Origin: Ensifer sp. IC3342
GTDB taxonomy: Bacteria; Pseudomonadota; Alphaproteobacteria; Rhizobiales; Rhizobiaceae
DNA: 64,000 nucleotides
NCBI RefSeq assembly: GCF_020193655.1
Contig: NZ_JADYVE010000001.1
Coordinates: 62,001 to 126,000 of the forward strand
Direction: 5' to 3'
The notes beneath the pieces are model-generated. The model was not told where the DNA came from. It searched no databases and was given only the letters and a program-made list of their open reading frames with translations. The translations under genes and the position numbers were made by a program. Below are positions 43,140 to 53,223 of this stretch, in pieces. The first letter of the stretch is position 1. Every line of letters begins with the position of its first letter.

Positions 43140-45905
43140 ATGGCAGAGAAAATGCTTATCGATGCGTCTCACGCAGAGGAGACGCGCGTCGTTGTCGTTC
43201 GCGGGAACCGCATAGAAGAATTCGACTTCGAATCGGAACATAAGAAGCAGATCCGCGGCAATATTTACCTGGCCAAGGTGACCAGGGTGGAGCCTTCGCT
43301 CCAGGCCGCTTTCGTTGACTACGGCGGCAACCGCCACGGGTTCCTGGCTTTCGCCGAAATCCATCCGGACTATTACCAGATCCCCCTCGCCGATCGTCAG
43401 GCACTTTTGAAGGCTGAGGCCGAAGAAGCCCGCCGCGACGACGACGTCGAGCCGGTCGAGACGGCGAGCGAGCAGAAGCCGTCACCGGTCGAAGCCGAGC
43501 CGGAAATCGTAGAGGTTCCCGAGATCGTCGAGGTCGTCGGAGCAAGCGCCGAGGCGCCTGCGGAAGTCGAGGCCGTGGCCGAGAAGCCGAAGGCAAAGCC
43601 GAAGCGCACCCGTCGCACCAAGGCGAAGGCAGCCGAAGAAGCTCCCGAGGCTGTAGAGAGACAGGACGCCGGCGAAGAGGGCGGCAGCGGCGAGATGGCC
43701 GCCATGGTCGAGACCGATTCGATTTCCGAAGAAATCGACACGCGCCGTCGCCGCGACGACGACGATGACGACGACGGTGAAAAGGAAATCATCGAATCCG
43801 TCGGCGCCGAAGACGCCATGGAAGAGGTGCCGGACCGTCAGATTCGCAAGCCCCGCAAGCAGTATCGCATTCAGGAAGTGATCAAGCGCCGTCAGATCCT
43901 ACTGGTCCAGGTTGCCAAGGAAGAACGCGGCAACAAGGGTGCTGCGCTCACGACCTATCTCTCGCTTGCCGGTCGCTATTCCGTTCTGATGCCGAACACT
44001 GCCCGCGGCGGCGGCATTTCCCGCAAGATCACCAACCTCCAGGACCGCAAGCGACTCAAGGAAATCGCCCGCGGCCTCGAAGTACCGCAGGGCATGGGCG
44101 TGATCCTGCGCACGGCCGGTGCGAACCGCACCAAGGTCGAGATCAAGCGCGACTTCGAATATCTGATGCGCCTGTGGGAAAACGTCCGCACGCTGACGTT
44201 GAATTCGACCGCGCCTTGCCTCGTCTACGAGGAAGGCAGCCTGATCAAGCGCTCGATCCGCGATCTCTACAACAAAGACATCAGCGAGATCATCGTTTCC
44301 GGCGAAGAGGGCTACAAGGAAGCCAAGAGCTTCATGAAGATGCTGATGCCGAGCCATGCGAAGGTCGTGCAGCCCTATCGCGACGTGCATCCGATCTTCT
44401 CGCGTTCCGGTATCGAGGCGCAGCTCGATCGCATGCTGCAGCCGCAGGTCACGCTGAAGTCGGGCGGCTACATCATCATCAACCAGACCGAAGCGCTCGT
44501 TTCGATCGACGTCAACTCCGGCCGCTCGACCCGCGAGCACTCGATTGAGGATACCGCCCTCCAGACCAACCTGGAGGCTGCCGAAGAAGTGGCGCGGCAG
44601 TTGCGTCTGCGCGACCTTGCCGGGCTTGTCGTCATCGACTTCATCGATATGGAGGAAAAGCGCAACAACCGCGCGGTCGAGAAAAAGCTCAAGGACTGCC
44701 TGAAGAACGACAGGGCACGCATTCAGGTCGGCCGGATCTCGCATTTCGGTCTGCTCGAAATGTCGCGCCAGCGCATCCGCGCCTCGGTTCTAGAGAGCAC
44801 GATGCAGACCTGCCCGCACTGCAACGGCACCGGTCACATCCGCTCGCAGTCGTCCGTCGCACTACATGTGTTGCGCGGCATCGAGGAGTATCTGCTCAAG
44901 AACACGACGCACGACATCGCCGTGCGCACGATCCCCGAAATCGCGCTGTACCTGCTCAACCAGAAGCGCGGCACGATCATGGATTACGAACAGCGCTTCG
45001 GCGTCTCGATCATCATCGAGGCTGACGCCCATGTCGGCGCGCAGCATTTCGCCATCGACCGGGGCGAACCGGTAGAGAATCCGGTCAAGATCGAACAGCT
45101 CCTGCATTTCGAACCGGAACCGGAAGAAGAAGACGTCGTGATCGAGGAAGATCTGGACGAAGAGGAAGCGGAAGAGACCGCGGCCGAGCGTCCAGAGCAG
45201 GCAAAGGCGCAACAGGCCGATGAACAGGGCGGCCGCAAGCGCAAGCGCCGTCGCCGCCGCCGCGGCAAGGGCGGCGTCCAGGCGCCGGAAGCGGTCGCAG
45301 CCGAAGCTGGCGAGACGCTGGAGAGCGTCGCCGCTGAAGCCGAGGAAGCCGAGGACGACGAACACATTTCGGAGACTGCCGAAGCGGCGGAAGACGGCGA
45401 CCAGAAGCGCAAGCGTCGGCGCCGCGGCAAGCGTGGCGGCCGCCGCAACAAGCTGGAGACGACCGAAGGCGAAGCCGCCGGCGATCTCGCCGCTGAGGCT
45501 GCCGGCGAAGACGCCGCCGTGGAAGGAGCTGTAGAAGCTGAACCCGTAGCCGCGGATGCGGTCTCGGCCGAGGCTGCATCCGTGGAGACGGTGTCGAAAG
45601 AAGCGAAGCCGGCCAAGCCGAAGCGCACTCGCAAGAAGGCTGCCAAGGCTGACGCCGACGCTGATGAGGCGGCGCAGACGGCAGTCGAGGAACAGCCGGA
45701 GACGATAGATCCCGCAACGGAGGCTGTCGAGGAAGCCGAAGCCGATCTCGAAGAGGCAAAGCCCGCGAGGGCCAATCGTGACCTGGCGACTATCGCGTCC
45801 GAACCGGTCATTACCTCGAATGTTTCGAACAAGAAGGAGAACAATGACGAGGAGCCTCCGAAGCCGAAAAAGGGCGGCTGGTGGCAACGTCGCGGGTTCT
45901 TCTGA
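43140..45905 (+). CDS. rne: Ribonuclease E
   Basis: The 921-residue endoribonuclease starts mRNA decay and rRNA/tRNA maturation and scaffolds the degradosome. The S1 domain begins YLAKVTRVEPSLQAAFVDYG, is interrupted by an acidic Ala/Glu/Pro and Arg/Lys insert (about 95-235), then resumes at AALTTYLSLAGRYSVLMPN. The DNase I-like catalytic part has IDVNSGRST and DFIDMEEKRN, and the zinc-link is CPHCNGTGH. The C-terminal 250 residues are low-complexity with basic clusters (RKRKRRRRRRGK), the usual RNA-binding scaffold tail, ending GGWWQRRGFF. The S1 insert is typical of alphaproteobacteria. Confidence 0.97.
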   Translation: MAEKMLIDASHAEETRVVVVRGNRIEEFDFESEHKKQIRGNIYLAKVTRVEPSLQAAFVDYGGNRHGFLAFAEIHPDYYQIPLADRQALLKAEAEEARRDDDVEPVETASEQKPSPVEAEPEIVEVPEIVEVVGASAEAPAEVEAVAEKPKAKPKRTRRTKAKAAEEAPEAVERQDAGEEGGSGEMAAMVETDSISEEIDTRRRRDDDDDDDGEKEIIESVGAEDAMEEVPDRQIRKPRKQYRIQEVIKRRQILLVQVAKEERGNKGAALTTYLSLAGRYSVLMPNTARGGGISRKITNLQDRKRLKEIARGLEVPQGMGVILRTAGANRTKVEIKRDFEYLMRLWENVRTLTLNSTAPCLVYEEGSLIKRSIRDLYNKDISEIIVSGEEGYKEAKSFMKMLMPSHAKVVQPYRDVHPIFSRSGIEAQLDRMLQPQVTLKSGGYIIINQTEALVSIDVNSGRSTREHSIEDTALQTNLEAAEEVARQLRLRDLAGLVVIDFIDMEEKRNNRAVEKKLKDCLKNDRARIQVGRISHFGLLEMSRQRIRASVLESTMQTCPHCNGTGHIRSQSSVALHVLRGIEEYLLKNTTHDIAVRTIPEIALYLLNQKRGTIMDYEQRFGVSIIIEADAHVGAQHFAIDRGEPVENPVKIEQLLHFEPEPEEEDVVIEEDLDEEEAEETAAERPEQAKAQQADEQGGRKRKRRRRRRGKGGVQAPEAVAAEAGETLESVAAEAEEAEDDEHISETAEAAEDGDQKRKRRRRGKRGGRRNKLETTEGEAAGDLAAEAAGEDAAVEGAVEAEPVAADAVSAEAASVETVSKEAKPAKPKRTRKKAAKADADADEAAQTAVEEQPETIDPATEAVEEAEADLEEAKPARANRDLATIASEPVITSNVSNKKENNDEEPPKPKKGGWWQRRGFF

Positions 45906-45931
45906 GCTAGTGCATCTCTCCTAATGAAAAG

Positions 45932-45955
45932 GCCCGGATTCGTTCCGGGCTTTTT
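45932..45955 (+). terminator. Terminator of rne
   Basis: GCCCGGA, a five-base loop and TCCGGGC form a compact stem followed by five T residues. It starts 26 bp after the rne stop. Confidence 0.9.
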
Positions 45956-46070
45956 CTTGGCTATAGCGGCCACTGTCGTTCGTTCAACGGAACAATCACG
46001 GCCGACGGTGCATCAAGCGCTTGCCGCGAGGATTCCAAAGATGGCCATAACCAATCGAACCGGCATTCGT

Positions 46071-47219
46071 TCAGGCCAGCCAGCGGGCGACGCGATCCAT
46101 TGCCTCCGACATCTCGGCTGCGGATCCGGCATAGGAGAAGCGCATTGTTCGGTGGCCTTCCACAGGATCGAAGTCGAAACCGGGCGTCGCCGCAACATTG
46201 ATCTCGGCCAGCATCCGCCGCGCAAAGGCCATGCTGTCATTGGTGAATCGGCTGACGTCGACATAGGCATAGAAGGCGCCGTCCATAGGCGAAGCGATCG
46301 CAAGGCCGATCTGCGCCAGGCGCTTCATCAGTAGTTCGCGGTTTCCGGCATAGGCCGCCTTGTAACCGTCCAGCTCTTCATGCGCGTCGAGCGCCGCCTC
46401 TGCGGCGATCTGGGAAAGCTCCGGCGGCGAAATATAGAGGCTCTGCGCCAGGCGCTCGAAGCCACGCACCTGCGCCTCGGGCAACACCATCCAGCCGATC
46501 CGCCAACCGGTCATGCAATAGTATTTCGAGAAGGAATTGATCACGACCACGTCGTCGGTCACCTCGAGCGCAGTGGCCTCTTCGCCGACGAATGTCAGCC
46601 CGTGGTAGATCTCGTCGGAAATGAAGGCGATCCGCTCCGCGCGGCAATAGTCCGCGAGCGCCTTGAGGCCAGCTCGCCCTGTCACCGTTCCCGTGGGGTT
46701 GGCCGGGCTTGCAAGCAGCACGCCCTTGAGCGGCTTCCCGATGCGCTCGGCTGCGCGCGCAAGGCTTTCCGGCGTCAAGGTGAAGCCGGTCTCCCTGCCC
46801 GCCTCGACCTCGACGACGGTCAGACCCAACGCCTGCAAGATGTTGCGGTAGGCTGGATATCCCGGGCGGGCGATGGCGACGCAATCACCCGGGTCGAAGA
46901 GCGCGAGGAAAGAGAGATTGAAGCCCGCCGACGAGCCTGTCGTGACTGCAATCCGCTGCGGATCGAGGGTGATGCCATGGCGGTTGTGATAGTGGCGGGC
47001 GATTGCTGTCTTCAGGGACAGCGTGCCGAGTGCGTCCGTATAACCTAGACGGCCATGCTCGAGGGCACGCCTTGCCGCTTCAAGGGCCGCCCTCGGGGCC
47101 GGATGAACCGGTTGCCCCACCGCCATCGAGATAACCGGATGGCCGGCATCGCGGCGCCGTGTGGCTTCCGCCAGCACATCCATGGCATGAAAGGGCTCGA
47201 CGGCACTGCGTTTCGACAT
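46071..47219 (-). CDS. PLP-dependent aminotransferase (class I/II)
   Basis: The 382-residue fold-type I enzyme has GSSAGFNLSFLALFDPGD, the substrate/cofactor segment LLASPANPTGTV, the DEIYHGL aspartate-tyrosine pair and the PLP lysine in NSFSKYYCMTGWRIGW. It resembles aspartate/aromatic or MalY/AspC-like transaminases; the amino donor is not identifiable. ATG 47219 gives MSKRSAVEPFHAMDV. GAGGA lies 15 bp upstream, a little far, and a TTG at 47228 would fit it better. A dispersed repeat starts 21 bp upstream of the start and may hold its promoter or leader. Confidence 0.88.
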   Translation of the reverse strand: MSKRSAVEPFHAMDVLAEATRRRDAGHPVISMAVGQPVHPAPRAALEAARRALEHGRLGYTDALGTLSLKTAIARHYHNRHGITLDPQRIAVTTGSSAGFNLSFLALFDPGDCVAIARPGYPAYRNILQALGLTVVEVEAGRETGFTLTPESLARAAERIGKPLKGVLLASPANPTGTVTGRAGLKALADYCRAERIAFISDEIYHGLTFVGEEATALEVTDDVVVINSFSKYYCMTGWRIGWMVLPEAQVRGFERLAQSLYISPPELSQIAAEAALDAHEELDGYKAAYAGNRELLMKRLAQIGLAIASPMDGAFYAYVDVSRFTNDSMAFARRMLAEINVAATPGFDFDPVEGHRTMRFSYAGSAAEMSEAMDRVARWLA

Positions 47220-47240
47220 CTGTGTCAATGGAAATCCTCT

Positions 47241-47344
47241 GCTGCATGTTTCCTTAAATCGTAGCCGACCTAAGGATAAGAACATGCAGCCATTCAAAGT
47301 GCTACTGCGTCCTCTGCGCTTCCGATAAGACACGAGGCGCCGTA
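47241..47344 (-). repeat. Dispersed palindromic intergenic repeat, copy B
   Basis: The complement aligns over about 104 bp with 28351-28454, from CTACGGCGCC to CATGCAG. Its palindrome (TCCTTAAATCG / CGACCTAAGGA) is degenerate compared with copy A. It lies directly upstream of the aminotransferase gene. The remaining 47345-47570 holds no gene. Confidence 0.75.
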
Positions 47345-47570
47345 GAAGGGGGACCGTGTCCGCGCTCCTTTGCCTGATCATTTCCCCCTTCACAAGTGCG
47401 AGAGTGCCGCATTTCCGCCGATTTTGCCGTTTCGTTTCGCCGCGGCGCACCCTATGCTCGCATTAAGAGAGTGCGAGAATCTTGGAAAATTGTTGTCTTT
47501 CAAACACGCACATTGACGCAGCCGTGCGAAATGAACGACAGACAGAGTACGGAAAGACAACGAGGAAAGA

Positions 47571-48335
47571 ATGACCTTCAAGAAGATGATCGCCGCCGGA
47601 ACGCTGCTTGCCGTTGCTGCTAGCGCAGCCTTGCCGCAGACGGCCGCCGCGCTCGATGCAAAGCAGAAGGAAGAGTTCGGCGCCTTCATCAAGGAGTATC
47701 TGCTCGCCAATCCGGAGGTGATGCTCGAAGTGCAGGAGGCGCTTGCAGCCAAGCAACGCGCCAAGCAGCAGGAAGCCGCTCAGGCAGCGATCGCCAGCAA
47801 CGAGAAGGCGATCTTCCATTCCGCGTACGATATGACACTCGGCAACCCCACGGGCGACGTGACGATTGTCGAGTTCTTCGACTACAATTGCGGCTACTGC
47901 AAGCGGGCGCTCTCCGACATGGACGAAATCATCGCCAAAGACAAGAACGTCCGTTTTGTGCTGAAGGAGTTCCCCATCCTCGGCCCCGATTCGGTCGCTG
48001 CCCATAAGGTGAGCGCCGCATTCCGTGCAATCGCACCGGAAAAATACGGCGATTTCCACCGCGCCCTACTCGGCGGTGAGGAGCGCGCAACGGAGGAGAC
48101 AGCGATTGCTGTCGCGGCCAAGCTCGGCGTCACGGAAGAACAATTGCGGGAGAAGATGGTAGACGCACCCTATGACTCTGCCGTGCGCGAGGCCTATTCG
48201 CTCGCAAACGAACTCGGCATCACTGGCACACCGTCCTATGTGATCGGCAACGAAGCCGTCTTCGGGGCCGTCGGCGCTGATGAGATCTCCACGAAGGTGG
48301 AGAACATGCGCAGTTGCGGCAAAACCATCTGCTGA
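47571..48335 (+). CDS. DsbA/DsbG-like periplasmic thiol-disulfide oxidoreductase
   Basis: The 254-residue protein has a signal peptide (MIAAGTLLAVAASAALPQTA), an N-terminal helical region (about 30-80, Gln/Ala-rich, possibly for oligomerisation as in ScsC), and a thioredoxin-fold domain with active site NCGYC (Cys107, Cys110) and cis-proline loop GTPSYVIG. It likely forms or shuffles disulfides in the periplasm. Two more cysteines are at the C-terminus (RSCGKTIC). It is followed by aroQ but with 157 bp between, so a separate promoter is likely. Confidence 0.9.
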   Translation: MTFKKMIAAGTLLAVAASAALPQTAAALDAKQKEEFGAFIKEYLLANPEVMLEVQEALAAKQRAKQQEAAQAAIASNEKAIFHSAYDMTLGNPTGDVTIVEFFDYNCGYCKRALSDMDEIIAKDKNVRFVLKEFPILGPDSVAAHKVSAAFRAIAPEKYGDFHRALLGGEERATEETAIAVAAKLGVTEEQLREKMVDAPYDSAVREAYSLANELGITGTPSYVIGNEAVFGAVGADEISTKVENMRSCGKTIC

Positions 48336-48492
48336 ACCCACGAGACGCCGCAAAATGTGGAGCGGCTTTCCTCAGGTCGCGCTCCCCTCAAACGCCACCA
48401 CTTGTGGACAAATTCCCCGGGGACCCAAGGGGCTTTCCCTCGCGGGACCATCAGTCTATAGGTAACCCTCCATCATCGGACCGGAATCCCTT

Positions 48493-48939
48493 ATGCCCTC
48501 GACGATTTTTGTGCTGAATGGCCCCAACCTGAACGCTCTCGGCAAGCGCGAACCGGGCATTTATGGCGCCCAAACGCTCTCCGATATCGAGGCCATGTGC
48601 AGGTCGGAGGGAAAGTTGCTGGGCTTCGACGTCGAGTTTCGACAGACGAACCACGAAGGTACCCTCGTCGACTGGCTGCATGAAGCCGGCGACAAGGCCG
48701 CGGGCATCGCCGTCAACCCTGGCGCCTATGGCCACACGTCGATTGCGATGCATGACGCCATTCGTGCGATAACGGTTCCCGTGGTGGAACTGCATCTTTC
48801 CAACATCCACGCGCGCGAGGAATTCCGCCACAAGTCGATGATCGCACCAGCCGTCAAGGGCGTGATCTGCGGCTTCGGCGCACAGAGTTACATTCTGGCG
48901 CTGCATGCGCTAAAGAACCTGACGGACAAGTCGAAATAA
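48493..48939 (+). CDS. aroQ: Type II 3-dehydroquinate dehydratase
   Basis: The 148-residue enzyme carries out the third step of the shikimate pathway. Type II features are FVLNGPNLNALGKREPGIYG (catalytic Tyr), VNPGAYGHTSIAMHDAI and ELHLSNIHAREEFRH with the active histidine. It is 24 bp upstream of accB, forming an aroQ-accB-accC operon as in other rhizobia. Confidence 0.97.
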   Translation: MPSTIFVLNGPNLNALGKREPGIYGAQTLSDIEAMCRSEGKLLGFDVEFRQTNHEGTLVDWLHEAGDKAAGIAVNPGAYGHTSIAMHDAIRAITVPVVELHLSNIHAREEFRHKSMIAPAVKGVICGFGAQSYILALHALKNLTDKSK

Positions 48940-48963
48940 GAAGAAGACGAGGCTCATATTCCC

Positions 48964-49440
48964 ATGGCTGACAAGAAACCGGGTATCGACCAGGCGCTGA
49001 TCCGCGATCTCGCCAATATCCTCAAGGATACCGACCTGACCGAGATCGAGGTAGAGCAGGAAGACTTGCGCATCCGCGTTTCGCGCAACGGCACGCCTGT
49101 CGCGATGCCGATGCCGGCAATGCCCACTTACCAAGCGCCGCCCCCGGTCGCCGTCGCACAGCCCGCTGCGGCACCTCAACCGGCTGTCGAGACCGGCCGC
49201 AACTCCAAGAACGCCGTAACCGCGCCGATGGTCGGTACGGCCTATCTGGCTCCTGCGCCTGGCGCCCGTCCCTTCATCGAGGTCGGCGCGATGGTCAAGG
49301 AAGGCCAGACGATCCTGATTATCGAGGCGATGAAGACGATGAACCAGATTCCGGCACCACGCGCCGGCAAGGTCACCGAAATTCTCGTTCAGGATGCGGC
49401 CCCGGTCGAATATGGCGAACCCTTGATCGTGATCGAATAA
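48964..49440 (+). CDS. accB: Acetyl-CoA carboxylase biotin carboxyl carrier protein
   Basis: The 158-residue subunit carries biotin on Lys124 in [11 protein letters not shown] helical N-terminus (1-45) is joined by a Pro/Ala-rich hinge (48-75) to the C-terminal barrel. The gene lies directly upstream of accC with 10 bp to its start, so carrier and carboxylase are made together. Confidence 0.97.
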   Translation: MADKKPGIDQALIRDLANILKDTDLTEIEVEQEDLRIRVSRNGTPVAMPMPAMPTYQAPPPVAVAQPAAAPQPAVETGRNSKNAVTAPMVGTAYLAPAPGARPFIEVGAMVKEGQTILIIEAMKTMNQIPAPRAGKVTEILVQDAAPVEYGEPLIVIE

Positions 49441-49450
49441 GGCAGTGGCG

Positions 49451-50794
49451 ATGATCTCGAAAATCCTCATTGCCAATCGCGGCGAAATCGCCCTGCGGGT
49501 GCTGCGCGCGTGCAAGGAGCTCGGCATCGCAACCGTTGCGGTACATTCGACGGCCGACAGCGACGCGATGCATGTTCGTCTCGCGGACGAAAGCGTCTGC
49601 ATCGGACCGCCCCCTTCACGCGAGAGCTATCTGAACATCCATCAGATCGTCGCTGCCTGTGAAATCACTGGTGCGGATGCAGTGCATCCGGGCTACGGCT
49701 TCCTTTCGGAAAATGCCAAGTTCGCGGACATCCTCGACGCGCACGACATCACCTTCATTGGTCCGACGGCCGAACATATACGCCTCATGGGCGACAAGAT
49801 CACCGCCAAGAAGACGGCGGAAGCACTTGGCATTCCGGTCGTTCCCGGATCCGATGGCGAGGTGAGGCCCGAGAATGCGCTTGAGGTTGCCCGCAAGATC
49901 GGCTTCCCGGTGCTGATCAAGGCGACAGCCGGCGGCGGCGGGCGCGGCATGAAGGTCGCAAGAACCGAAGCCGATCTCGAGCATGCCGTCGCGACGGCGC
50001 GCTCCGAAGCGGCAGCAGCGTTCGGCAACGACGCCGTCTATATGGAGAAGTTTCTCGGCAAGCCGCGCCATATCGAAGTCCAGGTTGTCGGAGACGGCGA
50101 AGGTAACGCCATCCATCTCGGCGAACGCGATTGCTCGCTGCAGCGCCGTCATCAGAAGGTTTGGGAAGAGGCAAACTCCCCTGCCCTCAACGTCGACCAG
50201 CGCATGAAGATCGGCCAGATCTGTGCCGACGCGATGAAGAAGATGAAATATCGCGGCGCCGGCACGATCGAGTTCCTGTACGAGGACGGCGAGTTCTATT
50301 TCATCGAAATGAACACGCGCCTGCAGGTGGAGCATCCGATTACCGAGGCAATCACGGGCATCGATCTCGTGCACGAGCAGATTCGAGTCGCATCCGGTGC
50401 CGGTCTCTCTGTCAAGCAGGAAGATATCGTTTTCTCGGGCCACGCCATCGAATGCCGCATCAATGCGGAAGACCCGCGCACCTTCGTCCCCTCCCCCGGC
50501 ACGATCACGCATTTCCATGCGCCGGGCGGCCTCGGTGTGCGCGTCGACAGCGGCGCCTATCAGGGCTACCGCATTCCGCCCTATTACGACAGCCTGATCG
50601 GCAAGCTGATCGTTCACGGCCGGACGCGCGTCGAGTGCATGATGCGGCTCCGCCGTGTGCTCGATGAGTTCGTCATCGACGGCATCAAGACGACGCTGCC
50701 GCTGTTCCAGGACTTGATCAACAATCAGGATATCGCTAACGGCGACTATGACATCCACTGGCTGGAGCATCATCTGGCCGCAACATCCGCATAG
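49451..50794 (+). CDS. accC: Biotin carboxylase subunit of acetyl-CoA carboxylase
   Basis: The 447-residue ATP-grasp enzyme charges biotin with CO2 for malonyl-CoA synthesis. The glycine-rich loop [24 protein letters not shown] and [20 protein letters not shown] are all present. ATG 49451 gives [21 protein letters not shown] 49445 is an alternative. The length is normal for the family. Confidence 0.97.
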   Translation: MISKILIANRGEIALRVLRACKELGIATVAVHSTADSDAMHVRLADESVCIGPPPSRESYLNIHQIVAACEITGADAVHPGYGFLSENAKFADILDAHDITFIGPTAEHIRLMGDKITAKKTAEALGIPVVPGSDGEVRPENALEVARKIGFPVLIKATAGGGGRGMKVARTEADLEHAVATARSEAAAAFGNDAVYMEKFLGKPRHIEVQVVGDGEGNAIHLGERDCSLQRRHQKVWEEANSPALNVDQRMKIGQICADAMKKMKYRGAGTIEFLYEDGEFYFIEMNTRLQVEHPITEAITGIDLVHEQIRVASGAGLSVKQEDIVFSGHAIECRINAEDPRTFVPSPGTITHFHAPGGLGVRVDSGAYQGYRIPPYYDSLIGKLIVHGRTRVECMMRLRRVLDEFVIDGIKTTLPLFQDLINNQDIANGDYDIHWLEHHLAATSA

Positions 50795-50803
50795 GACAAA
50801 GAA

Positions 50804-51418
50804 TTGAAAGGGACGCGCAGCAAACAACCGGACATAACGCCGGACATGTTGCTGCGCGCCTATTCGATCGGCCTCTTCCCAATGGCCGACTCGGCCGACG
50901 ATCCGGAACTCTTCTGGGTCGAGCCGGAAATCCGCGGCATCATACCGCTCGACGCCTTCCACATTTCACGCAGCCTGGCGAAGACGATCCGTCGCCGCCC
51001 ATTCGAGATCCGCTACAACACGGCTTTCGAAGCGGTGATCGATGGATGCGCGAGGCCCGCGCCGGACCGTCCGACGACCTGGATCAACGACAAGATCCGT
51101 TCGCTCTATGCGGCCCTTCACCGAATGGGTTACGCCCACAGCGTCGAAGCCTGGCAGGATAACGCCCTCGTCGGCGGTCTCTATGGTGTCTCGCTCGGTG
51201 CTGCCTTCTTCGGCGAGAGCATGTTCTCGCTGCGCAGCGATGCCTCGAAGATCTGCCTCGTCCATCTCGTCGAACGGCTGCGGGCGAAGGGATTTCAGCT
51301 CCTCGATACGCAGTTCACGACCGAGCACCTGAAATCCTTCGGTGCGATCGATGTGCCCAAAGCCGAATACGAGGTTTTGCTGGCGAAAGCGATGGCCTCG
51401 CCGGACCTGACGTTTTAA
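50804..51418 (+). CDS. aat: Leucyl/phenylalanyl-tRNA-protein transferase
   Basis: The 204-residue enzyme adds Leu or Phe to proteins with N-terminal Arg or Lys, feeding them to ClpS/ClpAP. Family signatures are [47 protein letters not shown] and [15 protein letters not shown]. The start is read as TTG 50804, 9 bp after the accC stop with AGGA before it; ATG 50846 would shorten the N-terminus. It is the last gene of the aroQ-accBC-aat run. Confidence 0.93.
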   Translation: MKGTRSKQPDITPDMLLRAYSIGLFPMADSADDPELFWVEPEIRGIIPLDAFHISRSLAKTIRRRPFEIRYNTAFEAVIDGCARPAPDRPTTWINDKIRSLYAALHRMGYAHSVEAWQDNALVGGLYGVSLGAAFFGESMFSLRSDASKICLVHLVERLRAKGFQLLDTQFTTEHLKSFGAIDVPKAEYEVLLAKAMASPDLTF

Positions 51419-51487
51419 CCGCCCCTGCAGTGGCTAACGTCCTTGCGCGTCTGAAGGGACGCGGCGCTTGGCGGTTGCCGCCAAGGA

Positions 51488-51940
51488 TTACTGTTTGGCC
51501 GCCGTGTCCGGCGGCGGCAGGTCAGAGGTCGCCTTGCAGGATTGCAGCCAGACGTCATAGACGGGGTGTTCAACCGCATTCAGGCCCGGGCTGTCGGCGA
51601 ACATCCAGCCAGTGAAGATGCGACGGATCTTGCGATCAAGCGTGATCTCGTCAACCTCAACGAAAGTCGTCGTCTTCGGCGCCTCGGTGTCGTCGCGGCT
51701 GTAGCACACGCGTGGCGTAACCTGCAGCGCGCCGAACTGGACGGTCTCGCCGATATAGACGTCGAACGTGGTGATGCGGCCGGTGATCTTGTCGATGCCG
51801 GAAAAAACTGCGACGGAATTGGAAAGACGCGTTGCACGCGCGATATCGGTGGAGGACATCAAAGGCAGCGCCATCAGAAGCGCAAAGCCCGCTCGACGGG
51901 CCGCCGGGCCGATCCAATTCTGCAGACAGAAACCTGCCAT
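51488..51940 (-). CDS. DUF2155 exported protein
   Basis: The 150-residue protein has a signal peptide (FALLMALPLMSSTDIARA) and a beta-rich domain with FGALQVTPRVCYSRDD and IFTGWMFADSPGLNAVEHP, the DUF2155 signature of alphaproteobacteria. Two cysteines (RVCYS, LQSCK) probably form a disulfide. Its function is not known. It is convergent with aat. Confidence 0.9.
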   Translation of the reverse strand: MAGFCLQNWIGPAARRAGFALLMALPLMSSTDIARATRLSNSVAVFSGIDKITGRITTFDVYIGETVQFGALQVTPRVCYSRDDTEAPKTTTFVEVDEITLDRKIRRIFTGWMFADSPGLNAVEHPVYDVWLQSCKATSDLPPPDTAAKQ

Positions 51941-52152
51941 TCCGCCAGTCTCCCGCGCTTCCTATTCGCCCTTGGAGCGGTTCGTTTCCGATGAAACATG
52001 CACCAACTCGAACTCTTTGTTTTCCACTTTTCCGGATGGCGAACCGATTCCCACGCGCCCGGAAACTGCACCAAGCTCAGGCGCTAAACCCGAAATGTGG
52101 CTGCGCCGTGATCGACGGGGTTCGTCCACATCCTGCGGGATAAAGCCGCAGT

Positions 52153-52548
52153 TCAGGAGCGCGGCGTCCAGGCGTCGTAGTCGCCCGTCACACGTGGGCG
52201 TTCGCCCGCGCCAGCGATCGATCCTTTCGGGCGATAGGCCTGCGCCGTGCCGGTAGCGTTCGCACGGTGCGGCTTCTGCCACGCCCTCGGGACATATTTC
52301 TCGTCGGCAGGGGAAATGTCCGTGCGGTGATGCATCCAGCCGTGCCAGCCCGGCGGGATGGCGGAAGCCTCGGCCGGCCCGTTATAGATCACCCAGCGCC
52401 GCGTACGACCTTCGGAATCCGTGCCGCCCTGATAGTAGACGTTGCCGAACTCGTCCTCACCCACGCGCTTGCCAAAGCGCCAGGTATGAAAACGCGTACC
52501 GATCGTCTGTTCGTTCCACCAGGTAAAAATCTGCAGCAGAAGCTTCAT
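52153..52548 (-). CDS. NDUFA12-type accessory subunit of complex I
   Basis: The 131-residue protein matches the B17.2/NDUFA12 family: TWWNEQTIGTRFHTWRFGKR, EFGNVYYQGG, RRWVIYNGPAEASAIPPGWH and HHRTDISPADEK. In alphaproteobacteria it is an accessory subunit of the respiratory NADH:ubiquinone oxidoreductase, and its presence far from the nuo cluster is usual. The 212 bp between it and the DUF2155 gene hold no gene. Confidence 0.93.
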   Translation of the reverse strand: MKLLLQIFTWWNEQTIGTRFHTWRFGKRVGEDEFGNVYYQGGTDSEGRTRRWVIYNGPAEASAIPPGWHGWMHHRTDISPADEKYVPRAWQKPHRANATGTAQAYRPKGSIAGAGERPRVTGDYDAWTPRS

Positions 52549-52656
52549 GGGTGTCTTCCTTCACCGGCTTTTGGGAAGGTAGCCGGACATCAATTTCATG
52601 CTCCCGCTTATGCCCCGCCGCTCCTGCCTTGTCCAGTGATTCCGCTTTGCAGCCAG

Positions 52657-53121
52657 TCATTTCACCCGCATCTTGAAGCCGAAATGGCTACGCTCGAAAC
52701 CAAGGCGCTCGTAGAAGCGGTGCGCATCGACGCGCACGACATTTGAGGTCAGTTGGACCTTCGCCGCTCCCCGCTCTCGCGCCACCGCAATCGCGTGACG
52801 AACCATGCGTTCGCCGATGCCGCGGCCACGCATGTCTTCGCGCGTTTGTACGGCCTCGATAACCAAGCTTGAACTGCCACGCCCGGGGAGCGATGTCAGA
52901 AGCGCAGTCTGAAACGTGCCGACGACCTCGCCGCCGAGGTGGGCCACATATAGCGTCTGATGAGGCGATCGACTGATCTCTTCGAATGCCGCAAGATAGT
53001 CACCGAAGGCTTCCGGCGCGGTCGTGTCGCCGTGCCCGCCCAGCCGGTCGTTCGCAAAAAGGGCAATGATCGCAGGCAAGTCGCCGCGCTCGGCTTGTCG
53101 GATTTCGAGGTCGGTCGTCAT
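52657..53121 (-). CDS. GNAT-family N-acetyltransferase
   Basis: The 154-residue enzyme has the GNAT acetyl-CoA motif VQTREDMRGRGIGERMVRHA and the C-terminal FYERLGFERSHFGFKMRVK. ATG 53121 gives MTTDLEIRQAERGDLPAI. The substrate is unknown. It is separate from, and not similar in detail to, the second GNAT gene beside gatB. Confidence 0.85.
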   Translation of the reverse strand: MTTDLEIRQAERGDLPAIIALFANDRLGGHGDTTAPEAFGDYLAAFEEISRSPHQTLYVAHLGGEVVGTFQTALLTSLPGRGSSSLVIEAVQTREDMRGRGIGERMVRHAIAVARERGAAKVQLTSNVVRVDAHRFYERLGFERSHFGFKMRVK

Positions 53122-53223
53122 TTCCGGTTTTCCTGTGCACTTCATCCTGCCGCGCAACAATCAGCAGGAGGCAACAGTTTCATGACAATCGGCGTGCACG
53201 CACCTCTCGATTGATCACGACGG

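Noticed and set aside
49616-50962. 448-codon minus-strand frame opposite accC and aat
   Set aside because: Shadow of two certain genes in one complementary frame.
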